From NCBI RefSeq assembly GCF_010015585.1, contig NW_022985107.1, positions 16,415 to 80,414 of the forward strand: a stretch of DNA of 64,000 nucleotides, given 5' to 3'. Both the position numbers and the translations under genes were made by a program. Position 1 is the first letter of the stretch. Each line of letters begins with the position of its first letter. This DNA comes from Eremomyces bilateralis CBS 781.70. Taxonomy: Eukaryota > Ascomycota > Dothideomycetes > Eremomycetales > Eremomycetaceae. Positions 19,539 to 31,125 of the stretch are shown one piece after another. The notes beneath the pieces are model-generated. The model worked only from the letters and a program-made list of their open reading frames with translations. It was not told the origin of the DNA and searched no databases.

Positions 19539-22500
19539 ATGTCCGATGCGGATGAACATGGCTCGAGTAGGTCTTCGTGCTTCCGATCGATTCGATGGCT
19601 CTAACTGTAATTCATTACAGGTTTTGAGAGCAAATCTGAGGCCCAGCGTGCCTGGCTCCTCGTCTTCCAACTCGTTCTCCAAAAACAATGTCGTTTCTTA
19701 ATCGAGAACGCCAAGCTCCCGGCTGATATTGAGGTAAGCCAACGTTGCATGAACAACCGCTTCGCTCTAACCTACCCATTAGTGTGTGGTGAGGGATCTA
19801 TGGACGCTCCAGTTGTTCACCCCGTCGGCGAGGATTTTATTCGATCATCACCGACATGACTTCCCACCATCACCGTCAACAAGGAGCGTCCACTCCTTCC
19901 GGTCTGGGCCGTCTCGTAGAGACCCGCTTGAACATGGTTATCCCTCAGTAAATGACGAGGTCCGTTTGTCGGGTTATTCCCAGCATGGAGACTCGCTCGA
20001 TCTACCATCGTCACCGCCGCTTGACCATCGGCTCGAGCAGACGAAGAGATTTCGGGCACAGGCGAGCTCATCCGATCCTCCCGAGCTGCCACATGGCTAT
20101 CCACCATCCACCCCTCCTATTCGCCTGCCATCCAGTCCTGAAGATGACTCCGACGCGGGGCCCTATGGCGACTTTGACAGGTCGGAGCAAAGAAGTGATC
20201 CCGCGATGGCGCTCCGAGGGATTGTCAGCCGTTTATTGGGGTCTCACCGCAGACATGCTCGCAGTTTCAGCGCTCTCGCTAGCAGCGTCCATGAGTTCTC
20301 ACAATCGGAAACGCCGGGTGTGAGATCATACCAGCCGTCCGCAGTCCCCGATTTCTCCGACCCCCCCCGACTGATTGATTCCCTGGCCATCTGCTACTTG
20401 GCTTGTCGACTGCTTCGACTCCCCGTCCGCATCGCAGATCTGCACTACTGGGCCGATTCATGGGATCTGGTGTTTTGTCGCGCCGACGAGGGCGTACCTC
20501 AAGACCTTCGCACCAAGTTGGACCAAAGGGGCCGATCCGCTCTGGCAATTCCAGCTCTATTGCCAGACAAACTTCAACGGGCCATCCTTGACTCGCAAAT
20601 CGCCTACCAGACCCGCTTCCACATCACGTTCCCGGCTCCCGACTGGCCGGTCGTCACGCTACAGTATCTGGGTGATCTCGGTCTCCCCATCGAGGTCTAC
20701 TCTGCGGTGAAAAGTCTTCGTGCCTTTGTGCTTCCCCAATCCACCCTTGCGATGCCAGACGATCGGCGTCCACGGATCGAGGATATGCCAGAATGCCGAA
20801 TTGCAGGACTCCTCGTCATTGCAGTGGCTCTTCTATTCCCTTTCTCTCCCCTCCCCGATGACGACATGGATTGGGACGATACCGACGATTCCTCGACATT
20901 TTCAGATGCATCTCACTTGCCTGACGCCGACGGGCATGACAATTTATGTCAATCGGATCCAATGACATCTAATACTGGGCATCCTAGTCCACAGGACGAT
21001 GACACGGTCGACTACCGAGCTGGCCTCAATTTAGATGAGTCGGAAACGACAATTACTGGCGCCATCGACACCGAGCCATTTTTCAATTGGGAGGAATGGC
21101 TACAAGACCGAGCTGAGTATCACCGTTGCCGCATTTCCAAAACCGGGAAGCTGGGCATGTCACGGATACGCCAGATAACCCGCCCTTCCGCCATGGCCGA
21201 AGTAGCACCTGTCGAAATCGATGCCTACATGAAATGGTATCACCATATCTATACGACCCCACGTTCCCAGCGCAAATTCCGACAACGCCGAAGGAATCTC
21301 TTGACCGCTTTAATGAAGACCTTCACAGTTGCAGGGTCGGACCAGCAGAGTGGATCGGCGCACCCGTTTTTTAGTCTTCGTGAGCACCAGGAATTGATCA
21401 CGCATGGTCTGAAACGGCTGTTGGATAGTTGCGACTGCCTCCACCCGATTACCCTAGGAGTCTCTCGGGGCGAAGGGGTCGATCTGCCTACGCGGGACGC
21501 GAGTATCAGGGGCATCGCCACGGAAACCCGACAGCCCTTGGCAGAGGCGGTTGTATCCCAAGAGCGGAATTCATTTCCAGTGAATGATCATCTCTCAAGG
21601 CGCAGTCATTGTAGAGAACGTGGAGAGACCGCCGATCCTGCCCATACCGACGTGGCACACGTCAAAGGGGGTCGTTCGATTCCAATCGCGAGACGGTCAG
21701 ATCGGCTCGCTCAACCGCCCACACAGGTTCCCGTTGTAGAGTCAGGCTCTAACATGCCTTCCAAAGCGCCGGGTTTCAGCAAATGGAAGGACATCCGAAG
21801 ACCCCGGTTGGAGGCACGTTTGGCAACAAGGGAGCGCTTTCGGGATGGGTGGCAAGATGAAGTTCCCGAGCAAGGTGGTAGGTCCGCAGAGAGTGAAGAG
21901 GAGCTTCTCGATGATTTGGATTTCGAAGGCGAATGGGTCGATCAAAATGAACCACCGGAAGTCCAACCGTTAGGGCAGGATCCTCGAGATGCAACAGACC
22001 CCAAGGAGTTAGCTCGTCGGAAAGGGAAAGTACTTTCCAGCGCCTTTATCCACGAAGTGGCGCGTGTTTCCGCACTGTCATCCGAGACTCTCGCTAAGGC
22101 TGTAACTACCATGGCACGGGACTTGGAAGCCAAGCTCGGAGCGGAGTCCCCGTCGAGTTCAGATCCGTTTTTGGGGGAAGCATGGCGAGTCGATGATGAT
22201 GGGGACGTTGGTCCCGGTTCTTCTCAACTTGACGACATGCGAGAAGCATTCCGGCGCTTGCAAACGGAGACCTCCGACCTGAGTGAAATCGAGATATCGA
22301 CCGCCCATGTCAATCCAAGGTCTCCTTCAAACCATTCAGTCGAGTCCCCGATCGCAAACTATGACACGGATGAGGAGGATACATTGTTTCAAAGAGTCTT
22401 TGAAAATCGCCGAGATTCATATGCCAGTCACGGAACGATGGCAGGGTCGACACATCCAGGTAGCCGCAAACGATCGACATCGAGACGAGATCCGATCTTC

Positions 22501-22851
22501 ACCCAGTCTTCTCGAATCGACTCAGAGCCAAGGTTGGACATTCCGAATGATCCGACCATGTTGATGGACCTTGACGGTCCCGATCTTGGACGTGGGGAAC
22601 ATGTCGAAAGCGGTATGGGCGATCACGATGAAGCGCAGTTTTCGCAGGGCGTGGAACCCACATTGAACCATCCATGGTGGAGAGGATGGCACGATGCAGA
22701 GACAGGGCAGCATGACAATGCGATGATTGACAAGAAGGATGAGGGAGAGCCGTTCAGAGATGTGGGGTCGGATATTCGAAGCGATCTCGAAAAAGGCAGG
22801 GCATGGCGGGAGGTGCAGGATAAATACAGGGATTTCTACAAGCCTGGGTGA
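19539..22851 (+). CDS. RRN7/TAF1B-like RNA polymerase I core-factor subunit
   Basis: Exons 19539-19566, 19621-19733 and 19783-22851 give 1069 residues. The region AWLLVFQLVLQKQCRFLI...LPADIECVVRDLW and the cyclin-fold segments IDSLAICYLACRLLRLPVRI, LGDLGLPIEVYSAVK and GLLVIAVALLFPF match the Rrn7/TAF1B family, a TFIIB-like component of the Pol I core factor acting at the rDNA promoter in the nucleolus. Two oddities stand out. The usual N-terminal zinc ribbon is absent from the model, because exon 1 codes only MSDADEHGS. The C-terminal half is long, acidic and largely disordered. The missing ribbon could sit in an upstream exon I could not find. It converges on the JmjC-like gene, with 182 bp between stops. 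Confidence 0.7.
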
Positions 22852-23033
22852 CTCTCCAGCCCAGGGCTGTCGGCGCTGGCTATGGTTAACGAGCACTATA
22901 TCGATTATGAATTAATGGAAGATGGTGAATTTCAGAGTACATCTCTACAGCCCTTCCGGATCCTCCACGCGCAACCCCTCGAGTACACTGGGTTCCATAC
23001 GGACGCCCACCGCTTCTCCGCAACAAAGGTATA

Positions 23034-24856
23034 CTATGACGGCGACAGCGGATCGGATCCGTGGAGTCTCTGCGAGCGCTTCCTCTTATGCCGCTTCGTT
23101 TTCGATGGGGACACGATGGAAGTGGATGGTTCTGGTCCGAGCTTGCCTGAGGATAAAACGCTTTCGTTCATCCTGTCGCCATCCTGCGTTGATCGCCTCC
23201 GCTTCTTACTCTCCTTGCTCTTCTTGTGATTTTGTTTATGGCTATCGTGGGGAGTTATGTGATCCATATTTGTTTGCGTGGAGTCACCTTTCGTGTTCTG
23301 AGAGCTGAGCTGCTGGGGGACCACCGGATTCCCATTCTGCTCGACAGAGTTTCGGTCTACGGCTGCTATCAGTGCTTGAAAGCTGTCCGGCAAGTCCATT
23401 TCTGCTGGTTTGTCGTGCGGTTTGCGGTCGGTTACACCAACGATGGGATGGACTGGCAGCGCTGGTACGTGTCGCTTCAAGAAATGCTTGAGGAACGAGA
23501 TTTTGTGGCCATCGCAGCCCACGTCCGGACAGGTTTTGATCGTCGTCTCTGCGAGAGTTCCCTTCCACGCCTTCCGAATATGCCGAATTACGCTCTTGTC
23601 CACACCTCCGGCGTTCGCGATCAGCTCATTCAAGGTCTCGCTGCCCTCGATCCAGGCGTGCACTGCAGGGTAGTGCAACTCGGGTTCGTTCCGCAAAAAG
23701 GCGATCTGATCGCAGGTCGAGCGCATGAAATCCTCTATACTAACCCCATTCCAGCTGGCATGGATGAAGTCTAGTGAAAGATCCGATATTAGATATGGGA
23801 TGCTTACTGGCGAATCCAGATCGACCCGATATAAAAGACATCCATCCAGCGGGAACGCAAACGAAATGCATCCTCGCGGCATATACAAAGTCGAATCTCT
23901 CTTTTGGAACACAAGAACCCCATCTTCCAGACTATCAAACGAGTCGTCGAACTGCAAGCGACGTGATTTCTCAAAAAGCAGTCGGCAGACCTCAAGGTTG
24001 TGCCGATGAGGTGGATAAATCACCCACAGCAACCCCCCACGTTTCAACGTGACGAGCGCGGGGTTTCGAAGCCGTTCCCCGCTGATGTCGCCGTATTTGG
24101 AGAAGATCCCGACGCCAAACCGACAGCATCTCGCGAGTCCCCCGAATTGTTTGAGTAGAGGACAGTCGTCGATTTCCGATATACCCATCATTCCCGGAAT
24201 ATCAACCCAACCGAGCGAGCGGGCAAAGTCAGTACGTTCGTCGTGGATCTGAAGGATCAGCTCTGCAAGCTCCGTAGAACTGACCGTGGGGGCGCCGAGT
24301 TGCCATTCTCGTTCCTGCGGAATGTTAGTCGCTGGTTCAGTGGCGGTGGGATTAAACCGACTTTCTGGCCGGCTGCCACGGTGGCGGCGTCAAGAATTCC
24401 GGTCAGGATAATCTGTGACGATCTCGCATACTCAAGTATGGGGTCCCAGACACGTGCTTGGAACATGTGTGGGTTCTGATTTTCATTGTCGCCAAAAGGA
24501 CTTCCATCGGATCCATGTGAGGCTGATCCGGTCGACAATTCGGAGAGCGGAATGACGCTCGCGTTAAGGATAGGATTTGCAAAGGGTGAGTCTCGGACGG
24601 TAAGGTTGTACCTCTTGAGCACCATTTTGACCAACTCGCCCTTTGAAGCAGAAAGTGCCGGATCCGAACCACGCTCATCGGGAATATTTGCCCAGCGAAG
24701 ATCACGGAGGACTTTCAGTCCTGTAAATCGGCGCGGCGTCTCTCGTTTGGAATGGAGTTGGTGCATATGCATGCAATGTTCATGCTCCAAGCCGTGCCAG
24801 TGGCATCCTGAATAGACACAGCGTCTATACAGCGCTCCATCTGAATATGTTTGCAT
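23034..24856 (-). CDS. JmjC-like protein with degenerate metal site
   Basis: Two exons (24856-24362, 24314-23034) give about 590 residues. The intron acceptor is good (GACTAAC, CCGCAG) but the donor GTCGGT is weak, so that boundary is uncertain. The middle has the layout of fungal JmjC-fold proteins: GGLLWVIYPPHRHNLEV and STLYMPRGCISFAFPLDGCLL, equal to the usual LYIPPGxIHAV strand. The iron-binding residues appear lost: the HxD/E position reads SKYGDIS and the distal His is Ser (GCISF). The N-terminus carries a Cys/His-rich stretch (RRCVYSGCHWHGLEHEH) that may bind zinc, and the C-terminus is a Lys/Arg-rich, probably nuclear tail. A non-enzymatic chromatin or scaffold role is the best guess. 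Confidence 0.55.
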
Positions 24857-26738
24857 GTTGGTTCCATCTACTGCTGTGCATCGAACCAAATGTGGTAAAG
24901 GATTCGCAAGATCGACTTCAACTGATCAACGCTGTGGGAGACTAATTTCAACGATTGACAGGTGGAGTGAAATTTAAAGAGTGAACGTCTAGAGCGGGTT
25001 TCCTTGGAACAGACGTGCTGTCAATAAGAATGTCTGAAGGGCTGCGGGAGTCTGCAGAGCGTGAATCGAATTATGAGATCTCGTCATTCGTACTGCAACG
25101 CTCATTCGTGATGTTGATCGCAGTGTAAAGTCCTCACTATCAAACTGACTTGGAGACAGCACAACAACAAAACTTAGAAGGATGGTAACAGACTGAAATG
25201 AAAGCAGCATGCGACAAGAAACCCCAAATTCGGGGCGATGAATTGATTCTTGATCGAGACCAAACACATGTGTAGAGGTTGCACAAGGCAAGGATTGAAT
25301 GTGAGAAGTCATATTGGCATCCTGCAAACGAATGGTATCTATCCGTATCGCCTGCCTCTGAATAGATTCAAATGGACGGTCGGAACTTCGAAGGAAGATG
25401 CTGCGCCCGTTCCTGTGCAATGTCTATCATTCATACCATAGAAACCGATTTGATCCTACCACCGCTCGGCAGTGAGCTTCAGCCGCGTACTCCTGCGAAG
25501 CAGAATAAATTCTAGTACTCCGTAATTGCCAATATGAACACAGTCGATATAGGGGTTTCATCCGAGAAAACAGGTATGATAGAGCTGTCGATATGGCGAT
25601 CGAGTTTCAAAAGTCCTTCGACTCATCTCTATCGATGTCATGTTTGATATCAACTAAACAACATACCTTTTGCCCGAGGCTGCAAGCACTGAAGTCCAAC
25701 AGAATGAATATTCAGCCATTCCATTTGTGCAGCACCATATGGTGCTTTAATTCATGACTGTGCGGTTAGATTTATGTGGCGAGATTTGACCCCAAGAGTT
25801 GTTGGCTCACTCTAATCCCGAATCGACCCTATGTTTGATTCCCTCTTTGAAATAATAGCATAAGTGGTCAATTATGTCGCAAAATCCAATGCACAAAAAA
25901 ACCCTTCGGGGCATTTTCATCTCTTTTCTTTGACACAATACCGTCAACGTCAAGAACTCGACTGCGTACCAGTATTGATGATCTGACCCCGCTCGTGAAA
26001 TCAACTGAGCCATCTCTTCCTAGTGTCGCTCTTCCATTGTGGGGAACGCCACTCTTCGTTTCATAAAATGTCCTCCGACTCGAGGAGGACGTCTTGATAT
26101 TGGAGGATGTCTCTGGTAATATGAACGGCTTCTCGTCAGACGGTCGTTCGAAACAAAGAGAGTCCAGTACCGATATAGATTGCAGGACGCCCCATGCAGC
26201 CAATCGCAAAAGGACAGATTCACCTTCGTCTGCTGATCCGGTCTTAAGTGAGAAGTAACGTTTACGATCAAAGCCCTAAAATCGTAGGACATAGCATGGC
26301 ACCAGACTCCCGAACATCATATGAGTTTGGGGGAGCGACTCGAATTGACACTGTCCATGGTCCTGGTTTGATGGTGCAGCGACATCTGTTCCCCGCAGGA
26401 GTTAATACGTCGGAAACTACTTTCTGGGCCGACCTCTATCGATGCGAGCATGCGAAGGTCAAATGACGAGAGACGCAAAGTTTGGACCGTGGCGGTTCAT
26501 CTCAATCCTAGTCGGGATCGCCATCCGAAACCCGGACCAATATATTTGCCTTCGTCTGGAGACTCTCAAATTGTTTCAATTTCAGCAAATGTAACCGTTC
26601 GGAATGGTTCGCGTGGATTTGGAGCTTAAAATAGCTGCGTCAAGATTGTCTAAATGATGATATAAACCGAATGGTGTCGGCACTGCAGCTCGCTAGTAAG
26701 AACGGTTCCATCCTTACGTCGATACAGCCATCCACATC
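24857..26738. other. 1.9-kb intergenic region, no gene recognised
   Basis: It is moderately AT-rich. Several frames of 70-143 codons exist on the minus strand (for example 24989-25420, 25868-26209), but most lack an ATG and none shows a family motif or splice pattern. It could hold an unrecognised fast-evolving gene or an old element. Confidence 0.4.
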
Positions 26739-27303
26739 ATGAAGTCAATCTGGGCACTTGCAATTATCGCGATCGGAGCGACCTCCGTTATGGGTCGTGC
26801 GGTGGATGTACATGAAAGGTATAAACGGAAATATCATCTCGAAGTCGAACGCTAAGACGAATAGGGATGCTGCTGAGGTTCCCACGACGCCTCCATCAGA
26901 GCCGGCCGCTGGCTTCTGGCCGGGGCGATCTCGTTCACGTACTCGACGCCCTCGACCAAATCCGACGTCCATCGCAGTTTCAGATCCGATATCAACACCT
27001 CCACCCTCCTCCAATGGCACCGTGGACGCCCAGTTCGGCTGCGCCGCTGCCTCAGACTGCGTGGTCAAGGACGTGAGAAACTGCTGCGGATACTATCCGA
27101 AGTGTGTTAACTCTGGCTTCAAGCCTTTGCCGCCAAAGTGTGATGGTGGAGTGTTTGGAGTCTGTGGCTTCCCTGTCATCGATGCGTGCGACTGCCAGGC
27201 GGAGAGATGTGTAGGATTGCAGAATAGCCCGCAGACCGGAGGTCTATCGAACTTGGACTCCTCGGTCTCATTCGAGTCTGGGGGATCGGGGGAGATTAGC
27301 TGA
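26739..27303 (+). CDS. small secreted cysteine-rich protein with probable Kex2-type processing
   Basis: Two exons (26739-26818, 26865-27303; donor GTATAA, branch GCTAAGA, acceptor ATAG) give 172 residues. Residues 1-20 (MKSIWALAIIAIGATSVMGR) are a classic signal peptide. A Pro/Ser-rich propeptide follows with a basic run RSRSRTRRPRP that suits Kex2 cleavage. The C-terminal domain, from about residue 95, has ten cysteines in the order C-x5-C-x7-CC-x5-C-x11-C-x7-C-x7-C-x-C-x4-C. I know similar fungal extracellular proteins only as conserved hypotheticals. Five disulfides would make it a compact stable domain, so inhibitor, antimicrobial or effector-like roles are all possible. The tail after the last Cys is Gly/Ser-rich. 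Confidence 0.75.
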
Positions 27304-28242
27304 GAACTCATCGCCGAATCGTTGTTTGGTTAGGGCAGAACATTGCACTGGATTTCGGCAGAACTCCCGTGCTTCAGTTTGTAGCAATCCAATATCAATG
27401 TCAGTCAGGATATACATACGATTCCAAAATTCCAGAATTTTGTGAGAGGTTTTAACCTTCTATGGGGAGTCAAGGACATGTATTCGGAAATATGTCCTTG
27501 TAATAGGAGGCCCGAAGTGTTCTTGGTAGTGACCAGTGTATCCTAGGCTCAATAACAGCTCTATGGGCCTGAAAAAAATGGATGTCGGGAGCCTTTTTGA
27601 CCGAATCAAATGTTCCCTAACAAAATTCCAGTGAAGCACCGGAGCTAATATACGCTTGAGCCTGTCTTCTTACGGTACCAGGCCTAGCTTCGTCAGACTG
27701 GCTCTATACTGTTTTATAGAAAAGGAATTAGTATATAATTCATTATAAATGAGAGGCGTACCAACGGTGCTAAGAAATGCGCTCAAGGAAATCGAAGCAT
27801 GACGGCTCCGTTGACACAACTATCATGAAGGGAAACTTCCATCCTCACTTGTCTAATAGTAGACCACAATTCCGGAATCTCGGGATATATTAGGATACGC
27901 CAGAGGCATCAAATCCTGGCATTGGCATTCAACGGATATAGCTTCTCCCTGGAGTTCAGTTTTACTAGTTCCCAGGGAGTGATATCTTCGGGATGAGACC
28001 ACCGTGGCGGTTCACGAAGCGAAGGCGGATGGAGAGGCACTCAGTTTAGTATCCTCCGTCAATCTTAGACATCACGGAATTGCTCTCCACAACTTGAGAT
28101 TGTAATGAGTGATGGAAAATGCTAATCTGGAATTTGTGATGACGTTGATCGTGGCGTGCGCTCTATTACCGAGTCAATACATTGCTACAATATACAATTT
28201 TGTGCCATGGAAGGATGGCTAGGCAATCGAACGTATTCGCAT
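27304..28242. other. intergenic, nothing seen
   Basis: It separates the secreted protein and thiolase 3' ends. The 27700-27760 part is AT-rich. No coding or repeat signal is convincing. Confidence 0.45.
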
Positions 28243-29612
28243 TTATACCTGCTCGTTGACAAACAGGCCTGCCATACCTTGACCAGTTCCGATGCACATG
28301 CTGGTCAATAAGATCTTCTTCTTTTGCCTCCGGCACTCGCTCAACCCTGTGACCACCTGGCGAGCCCCGGTGGCACCCAACGGGTGACCCAAGGCGATGG
28401 CACCCCCACGGACATTCATCTTGGCGGGGTCAATCTTCAAGGTGTCCAAGCAGTAGACGGCCATGGAGGCGAAGGCCTCGTTGAGCTCGATGACGTCGAT
28501 ATCGTCCACGGTGAGCTTGTACTGCTCCAGCAGCTTCGGGATGGCGGCGGACGGGCCGATGCCCATGATGCGAGGAGGAACTCCGGCGACAGTGGCGCCC
28601 ACAAACTTGCCCAGGATGGGCTGGCCAAGGCGTTCGGCCATATCGCGGCGCATCAACAGGACGGCGGCGGCGCCGTCGGTGACTTGCGAGCTGTTTCCAC
28701 CGGTGCTCTTGTTCCCCCATTCGGTGAAAGCCGGTCGGATCTTCGACAAACCCTCGTATGTGGTGCCCCACCGCGGGCCCTCGTCCTGGGTCAAGGTGAC
28801 GGTCTTGACCTCGCCTGACTTGGGATCTTTGATGGTGGTGGTGATCGGGACGATCTCATCTTCGAACCACTTGTTCTTCTGCGCAGCCTCGGCGCGGCGG
28901 TACGACTCGGTTGCGTAACGATCTTGCTTCTCACGGCTGATGTTGAAGTCGTTACCGACATTCTCCGAGGTCTGACCCATGGGCTGCATGCAGTCTCGCG
29001 CCAGCTCGTTCTCCAGGATCTCCTCGTGGAACGGACGGTTCAACCGGTCGCCACCCGTGCTCATGCTCTCCGCACCGATGGCAAGACCACACGATATGCT
29101 GCCGAGGGAGATCTGGTTGGCGATGTCTTGGATGGCCTTCAGGCCGGAGGAGCAGAAGCGGTTGCATGAAGAGCCGCCGGTGGTGTAGGGGAAACCGGCA
29201 GCGAGGGAGGCGGAGCGGATGTAGTATGCGGCTTTGGCGTCGGAGACCTAGTTGCCAGCCTGTCAGCGATGTCGAGGGATCAGGGTTGGAGAAGAACGTA
29301 CGTTGCCCAAGCAGATGTCCTCGACCAAAGCCGGGTCCATGTTCATCCGCTGGACGGCCTCCTTCAGCAGCTTGACGACGATGCCGTCAACGCTGGTGTC
29401 TTTGAAGCCACCCTTGAAGCCCTTGGTCAGCGGCGTGCGGATGGCGAGCGTAATGACAATATCATCGGCATTCTTCTGCGTGCTACGGATATGACTGTTA
29501 GTATGCCGAGAGTTTAGGGGTGAGCGCATCGAAAAGGATCTTACATGACGTCCAGCGGCTTCTTGCCCGGGGCAAGCTGGGAGAGGATGGAGCTCAATCG
29601 TTCGGCAGCCAT
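28243..29612 (-). CDS. peroxisomal 3-ketoacyl-CoA thiolase (acetyl-CoA acyltransferase), PTS2
   Basis: Three exons (29612-29545, 29482-29302, 29247-28243) give 417 residues, the standard size. Residues 5-13, RLSSILSQL, fit the PTS2 consensus (R/K)(L/V/I)x5(H/Q)(L/A), so import by Pex7 is expected. Catalytic elements are all present: nucleophilic Cys115 in NRFCSSG, the LNEAFA motif, the GGAIALGHPLGATGAR histidine and the C-terminal CIGTGQG cysteine. It performs the last step of beta-oxidation, cleaving 3-ketoacyl-CoA with CoA to acetyl-CoA and a shortened acyl-CoA. The orthologue is POT1/FOX3 in yeast. Confidence 0.95.
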
Positions 29613-31125
29613 GGTTTCTGGAGGGTGGCAAATTGCAATCTGTTGTGGTGTATGGGTGTGTTTGGGTGTGGACGATTAATGAGAGAGGAAGAAAAAGGAT
29701 CACGAGAAGCAATGGCAAGACGTGAAGCGGAGTATTTGAATGTGGGGAAATGGGACCCGTTGCGGGCTTGCGGCAGTTGGCAAGCTGGGAAACTTGGGCG
29801 GCAGATGGAGGCCGACAAAATGGCAGAGATACCGAGGCGCTTCCGTTTTCGGCCATACCGCGGATACGGACTTTGCGGAGAGATGGCGAAAGCTGGACAC
29901 TAGTTATGGAAGTAGAGCCGAAGAACTCGTCTAATCGGCCCAGACTCGCATCTCCAACCATCGAGCTCGAAGCCCCAGGGATTCCGAGGCCTTGCTATTG
30001 TGTGCATGCTCCGATATCTGGCATTCGATGTTTCCTTCTCTTTCCTTTGATTCATGTTGCATTGTTGCTGTAGCTGGGATAAGTTTCAGTAAAGCGGGAT
30101 GGACTCCCCGACTCCCTTGAGTCCCTGCTGACCTGCTCAGTGCTCACAGCGCCACATCTGGGGAAGACGGGATGCAAGGACACTAACTGGAGGAAATCCT
30201 TCTGCAAGCCGGCAATCTAGCCGAAAGAACTGGGGATCTTCATCATAAGCGAAACCCGTAGTACCAAGGATTCTGCAAGGCGTAACGCTGCCCGCTGCCG
30301 TGCCCGCATTCCGGTCGTCTCCCGCTAACTTCAGCCGATAATAAATGGTTTAACGTGTCAGGTGAGTGCCAACCCGAGTTCCTGGACCTTTCATACATGG
30401 ACGAACAACTACCCGTAGTTGCAACAAATAACGAAAAATGATAACCCGAAACGAAAAAGCCTCAGCTATGTACATTCACTGGTGGACAGACATTTTGCCT
30501 ATTCAGGGCTTTTGCTCATTGCTGTGCGTTTTGCGGTTTTGCTGCCTTGATGCCTTGATGCCTTGATGCCTTGCTGTTTTGTTCCTCCGCTGTTTTGCCC
30601 TTGCTGCCCTCCTGCCCCATTCCACATCACAGATCTCTATATCTCCGTGTCTCATCTCAGTCTCCTCGTTCTCATCCCATCTTGACATTTCATTATGACA
30701 TTTCATATATTACATATATTGCATATTATTATTACTTGTAAACATCAAGGCCCAATGAAGCACCGTACTTCTTAATTGGTCGCCTCTTTGTCTCCCGTTG
30801 ACTTCCATTGCTGGATCCTCTCCTAGCGGCTAGGATAGTCTTACGCATCACCTGACGGCGCCCTGCCTCACTCGTCACAAACTGCCAATCCCAACTCCAC
30901 CTCAGAATCTCACAGTATCCAATGTGCGGCCTGCAGCCAAAAGGCAACCTTCAATCGTCCCCCATTTGACCGGAACTCTGCTGCGTGACCGTGTATTGCT
31001 CTCTTAACCTAACCTGCATCAACCTTGGGAATCCCCGTGGTCATGCTTCGGCATCCTATCTTGTCGTCCCCATCATGGCCCTCTTCGCACATCTCCAGTC
31101 GGTTCTCGCAGTTCACTAATTCTTG
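29613..31125. other. 1.5-kb divergent intergenic region
   Basis: It holds the thiolase promoter and the long upstream region of the membrane-protein gene. A short tandem repeat is listed separately and the 30690-30740 part is AT-rich. No gene was recognised. Confidence 0.45.
30543..30576 (+). repeat. tandem 8-bp repeat, unit TGCCTTGA
   Basis: About four head-to-tail copies of TGCCTTGA, the last imperfect. It is a simple microsatellite in an intergenic region. Confidence 0.8.
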
